Of a DNA stretch of 7,456 nt, positions 5,026 through 7,456 are shown piece by piece. Position 1 is the stretch's first letter, and each line of letters begins with the position of its first letter. Made by a program: the position numbers and the translations under genes. The notes under the pieces were generated by a model. That model had not been told where the DNA came from. It saw only the letters and a program-made list of their open reading frames with translations, and ran no database searches. This DNA comes from JBJENW01 sp051880395 (lineage in GTDB: Bacteria; Bacillota; Clostridia; Lachnospirales; Lachnospiraceae): positions 1 to 7,456 of the forward strand of contig JBJENW010000325.1 in assembly GCA_051880395.1 (NCBI GenBank), given 5' to 3'.

Positions 5026-6036
5026 ATGGCTACGTTAAAAGATGTTGCCCGTCTGGCGTGTGTGGATGTAAGCACGGTTTCAAGGGCATTGAATAATACT
5101 TCTTATGTTCATCCGGACACAAAAAAGAAAATCTATGAAGCGGCAAAAGCGGTTGGATATCATCCGAATGTCATTGCAAAGGCTCTGCGTCAGGGAAAAC
5201 GTCATACGATCGGGGTGGTGATCCCCAGGCTGCACCTTACGATTTTTTCGGAAATATTGCAGGGAATCGAAGCGGAGGCACGAAAACTGGGATATGCGAC
5301 TATGGTTTGTTCTACGGAGGATGATCCGCAGACGGAAAAAGAGTGTCTGGACCGGCTGAGAAATGGATTCGTGGATGGAATCATCCTTGCTGCAACCGGG
5401 AAAAACAGCCGTTTGATCCGCGATATAAAAGCCGGTGGGATGCCAATCGTTCAGCTTGTCCGTATGCAGGAGCGTGCCATCAGCAGTATTGTGGCGGATT
5501 ACGAAGCCTGCGGGTATGAGGCGGTCACATATTTGTATGAAAAAGGATGCCGAAACATCGGTCTGATTGCAGGAGCACAGCATCTGGAACCCTATAGGGG
5601 ACGATATAAAGGGTATCACAAAGCGGTGAAACAGTTGGGACTAAAGGAATATCTCGGTGCGTGTGATCAGCCGGTGAACAGCTTTGAGTATGGGTATGAG
5701 TGCACCAATCAGTTACTGGATGAGGCGGATGCGCTAGATGCCATCATTGCCTGTGTCGATGTGCAGGGAATCGGCGCTTTGCGGGTATTGAAAGAGCGAA
5801 ATATTGCATCTTCAGAGGTGAAAGTCATCAGTCTGACCGGGCACGAGATCGGAGGAATGCTCACCACTTCTATGACTTCGATGGAAATGCCGGCGCATGA
5901 AATGGGGAAAAAGGCGGCGTCCATGATCATCGAAGAAATCGAAGCGCCTTTGGATCAAAAACCAAGTCCGCAGCATCTGGTCTTTTCCGCAACATTAATG
6001 GAGAGGGAAAGTACGGGACCAGACCTAAATAAGTAA
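5026..6036 (+). CDS. LacI/GalR-family transcriptional regulator
   Basis: A 336-residue LacI-family regulator of normal length. The start at 5026 is chosen because the protein then begins 'MATLKDVARLACVDVSTVSR', the standard DNA-binding head, with GAGGG at 5016-5020; the in-frame ATG at 4960 would add an unnatural extension that includes the operator. The helix-turn-helix covers residues 3-24 with the recognition segment V-S-T-V-S-R-A-L-N. The hinge helix (about 48-57) contains Leu54, the residue that wedges into the operator centre. Residues 60-336 form the periplasmic-binding-protein-like sensor domain, with 'GFVDGIILAA' and the C-terminal 'EMPAHEMGKKAASMI' typical of the family. The inducer cannot be deduced. 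It is transcribed divergently from the enzyme-transporter operon, and its probable operators lie at both promoters, so it most likely represses that operon and itself until a substrate-derived ligand appears. Confidence 0.92.
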   Translation: MATLKDVARLACVDVSTVSRALNNTSYVHPDTKKKIYEAAKAVGYHPNVIAKALRQGKRHTIGVVIPRLHLTIFSEILQGIEAEARKLGYATMVCSTEDDPQTEKECLDRLRNGFVDGIILAATGKNSRLIRDIKAGGMPIVQLVRMQERAISSIVADYEACGYEAVTYLYEKGCRNIGLIAGAQHLEPYRGRYKGYHKAVKQLGLKEYLGACDQPVNSFEYGYECTNQLLDEADALDAIIACVDVQGIGALRVLKERNIASSEVKVISLTGHEIGGMLTTSMTSMEMPAHEMGKKAASMIIEEIEAPLDQKPSPQHLVFSATLMERESTGPDLNK

Positions 6037-6191
6037 GCAGAAGCTGTTAGAGAAACTGAAAAAAGAGTACAGCGATATGGAATTTTATGGTGGCGGATTT
6101 TCAGAATGGAGATAAGAGGGAGAGAGATACAAGCTCTCCCTCTAAGAAGATTTTGTAAAATTTATACATTTTAGCTGACAAATTCATGAAA
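6037..6191. other. Intergenic region between convergent regulator and anti-sigma genes
   Basis: This gap holds a hairpin (see 6115-6143) and an AT-rich imperfect palindrome at 6156-6173 (TAAAAT and ATTTTA arms). A plus-strand frame with no usable start runs from just after an in-frame stop at 6026-6028 to a stop at 6113-6115. Its last residues, ending in 'MEFYGGGFSEWR', look protein-like, so it might be the tail of a decayed gene. I do not recognise the family and do not call it a gene. Confidence 0.35.
6115..6143 (+). terminator. Hairpin, probable terminator of the LacI-family gene
   Basis: A perfect 10-bp stem pairs AGAGGGAGAG (6115-6124) with CTCTCCCTCT (6134-6143) around a 9-base loop. 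Only a weak T-rich stretch follows (about 6150-6163), so termination may be incomplete. The stem lies between two convergent genes, and the minus-strand side has no U-run. Confidence 0.6.
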
Positions 6192-6983
6192 TCAGATATT
6201 CATCAAATCTTCTGCCATCTGATACAAGTCATCAGCAGTCACATTATCATCTGTTTGAAACAGATATGTGATGCCATTTTTCTCAAAAATAGCCGAATGA
6301 TAAAACTTGGTTTCTGGAGCATCTGCCCCCTCACTGACAAAAAAGTGCGGGTCATTTTCTGCTCGATTCTTTGTCTCGTCATCCAGAACATAGTCTTCTG
6401 GTACAAAAAGATACTCATCGTAATTATAATAAACAGTCACTCCGTCAATCGTACGGCTTTCGGTAGAAGTTTTATCCTGCTCACTCATTGGCTGATAGGA
6501 CATGGTCAGTGTCACATCGATCCCGTCGGAATTCACATAATCAGCGGAAAGTTCCTTCCAGTTTTCGACTGTATGACCGGCATCATCTTTGCCACTCGTA
6601 TGAATGATATTTCCGCCTTCGAATTCAAATCCGGCATCAAAAGTTTTTGGAAATTTCAACATCGCATTTTTATGTGTTCCCTGCACATCTGACTGTGCCT
6701 CTGTCATCTCACCTATGGTTTTGTAATCATACCCTGCATGTGAGGAAGAAACGTAAGATGCGATCTTAGATGTTGCAAATACGGTTCCTCCCGTTGTCAT
6801 CAAACATACAGCAGCGATTGCTACAGCCTTTCCCAGCGTTCTTTTTTTCATAGCGCTCATCTCTCCTTTTGAAATTCTTCTTTCCTGCTGTGCTAATTTG
6901 CGGCGCAGTTCTTCTTTCTTACCGACTGAAAAATGAAGCGCATTTATGGATTCCCGAAATTGTTTATCAAAATCTTTGGACAT
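6192..6983 (-). CDS. Single-pass membrane anti-sigma-like protein (DUF4367-type)
   Basis: A 263-residue protein encoded directly behind an ECF sigma factor. The start at 6983 is chosen because AAAGGAG lies at 6993-6999 with 9-base spacing; an in-frame upstream start at 7031 lies deep in the sigma gene. Residues 1-48 are charged and cytoplasmic, where sigma binding would be expected. One membrane segment covers about 50-70 (KAVAIAAVCLMTTGGTVFA). The rest, about 190 residues, would face outside and ends with 'NGITYLFQTDDNVTADDLYQMAEDL', resembling the DUF4367 domain found on Firmicute anti-sigma proteins. No zinc-binding anti-sigma motif is visible. The gene overlaps the sigma gene's end by 17 bases, implying translational coupling. 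Its usual promoter would lie upstream of the sigma gene, which is disrupted, so expression is uncertain. The family assignment rests on architecture and context. Confidence 0.75.
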   Translation of the reverse strand: MSKDFDKQFRESINALHFSVGKKEELRRKLAQQERRISKGEMSAMKKRTLGKAVAIAAVCLMTTGGTVFATSKIASYVSSSHAGYDYKTIGEMTEAQSDVQGTHKNAMLKFPKTFDAGFEFEGGNIIHTSGKDDAGHTVENWKELSADYVNSDGIDVTLTMSYQPMSEQDKTSTESRTIDGVTVYYNYDEYLFVPEDYVLDDETKNRAENDPHFFVSEGADAPETKFYHSAIFEKNGITYLFQTDDNVTADDLYQMAEDLMNI

Positions 6984-7410
6984 ATGGCATGACTCCTTTC
7001 GAATTGGTGTTCGCCTGTTTCTGGTTCTCATCCAGAACAGACTTCAGTTTTTTGCGTCCTCTGGATAGATACGCCGAAACGGTATTTTCGGATTTTCCCA
7101 GCATCGCTGCAATCTCATTTACCTGATATCCCTCATAATAGTATAGATAGATACTGACGCGGTAATTTTTGGGAAGCGTCATCACCAGATCTAAAATCTC
7201 GGATTCCTGTTTATTTGGTTCTGGGATTTCAGATGCATTGTCCAAATCGATGGCACGTTTCCAAAAAGCGGTTCGCAGATGGTCTTTGCAGGCGTTTATG
7301 GTTGTACGGATGATCCACGCTTTTTCATGCGTGGGACTGTCAAAATGGTAATTCTCCGAGAGAAGTTTTAAAAATACATCCTGACAAATATCTTCCGCAT
7401 CATAAGCCCG
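6967..7410 (-). pseudogene. ECF (sigma-70 family) sigma factor, 5' end lost
   Basis: About 147 residues of an ECF sigma factor remain; full-length members have about 165-185. The surviving part begins in region 2 with 'AYDAEDICQDVFLKLL' and runs through the linker 'HEKAWIIRTTINACKDHL'. It includes a full region 4, 'LPKNYRVSIYLYYYEGY' followed by the helix-turn-helix 'NEIAAMLGKSENTVSAYLSRGRKKL'. Upstream of 7408-7410 the homology stops and an in-frame TGA is met at 7417-7419, inside an unrelated hairpin. A TTG at 7245 could act only as an internal start and would remove all of region 2. The missing 20-35 residues include the start codon and the beginning of region 2, so the gene is probably inactive unless the edge is an assembly artefact. 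It overlaps the anti-sigma gene by 17 bases. Confidence 0.8.
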
Positions 7411-7456
7411 AATTATTCACCGCTATACGGTGAAAGTGGCTTAAAGTCATATAGTT
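7411..7456. mobile_element. Edge of a probable inserted element (IS200/IS605-like end)
   Basis: The sigma factor homology stops at about 7410 and foreign sequence begins. Five bases inside lies a perfect hairpin, TTCACCG (7416-7422) with CGGTGAA (7428-7434) around a CTATA loop. Subterminal hairpins without terminal inverted repeats mark IS200/IS605 elements, whose ends are recognised as folded single strands. Only 46 bases are visible and no transposase or TnpB is present, so the family is a guess. Confidence 0.4.

Noticed and set aside
6186..6692. 168-codon plus-strand frame opposite the anti-sigma gene
   Set aside because: Antisense to a gene with a membrane segment and family-like C-terminus; no plausible start signal or family pattern.

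Overview
The window looks like chromosomal DNA from a Gram-positive, low-to-moderate GC Clostridia, most likely a Lachnospiraceae-type gut Firmicute. The reasons are the strong AGGAG-type ribosome binding sites, clean sigma-A promoters, an ECF sigma/membrane anti-sigma pair, and protein families typical of that group. This placement is inferred from style, not from a database match. No rRNA, tRNA or CRISPR array was seen.

Left part (1-2300, + strand): after about 160 bases with no supportable gene, an AT-rich Phd/YefM-RelE type toxin-antitoxin pair (222-928) is followed after 34 bases by a GTG-started gene (963-2243). Its product resembles JetD, the TIGR02679/DUF2399 Toprim-like nuclease subunit of type II Wadjet anti-plasmid systems. 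The partners JetA, JetB and JetC are not in the window, so the gene is either an orphan or the tail of a system cut off by the left edge. A strong hairpin (2247-2291) ends this unit and also serves the convergent operon on the other side.

Middle part (2313-6036): a divergently arranged locus. On the minus strand, a dihydrodipicolinate synthase/N-acetylneuraminate lyase family enzyme (start at 4680) is followed by an Nramp-fold membrane transporter (start at 3587). The transporter lacks the classic metal-binding DPGN and MPH motifs. On the plus strand a LacI-family regulator (5026-6036) is read away from them. The shared intergenic region holds two good promoters facing opposite ways and three 14-bp operator-like palindromes of the form TGCAAnnnnTTGnn. 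One is just downstream of the enzyme promoter, one just upstream of it, and one lies in the regulator's own leader. The simplest reading is an inducible uptake-and-cleavage system for an unknown small organic substrate, controlled by the LacI protein with possible DNA looping.

Right part (6192-7456, minus strand): a membrane anti-sigma-like protein overlaps the end of an ECF sigma factor gene by 17 bases. The sigma gene has lost its 5' end at about 7410, where unrelated sequence with a perfect 7-bp hairpin begins. This looks like the end of an inserted element, possibly of the IS200/IS605 type. The sigma/anti-sigma unit is therefore probably broken in this strain.

The strongest leads are the partnerless JetD-like nuclease behind a toxin-antitoxin pair, the Nramp-like transporter with a remodelled substrate site paired with a DHDPS-family enzyme, and the three-operator LacI control region.
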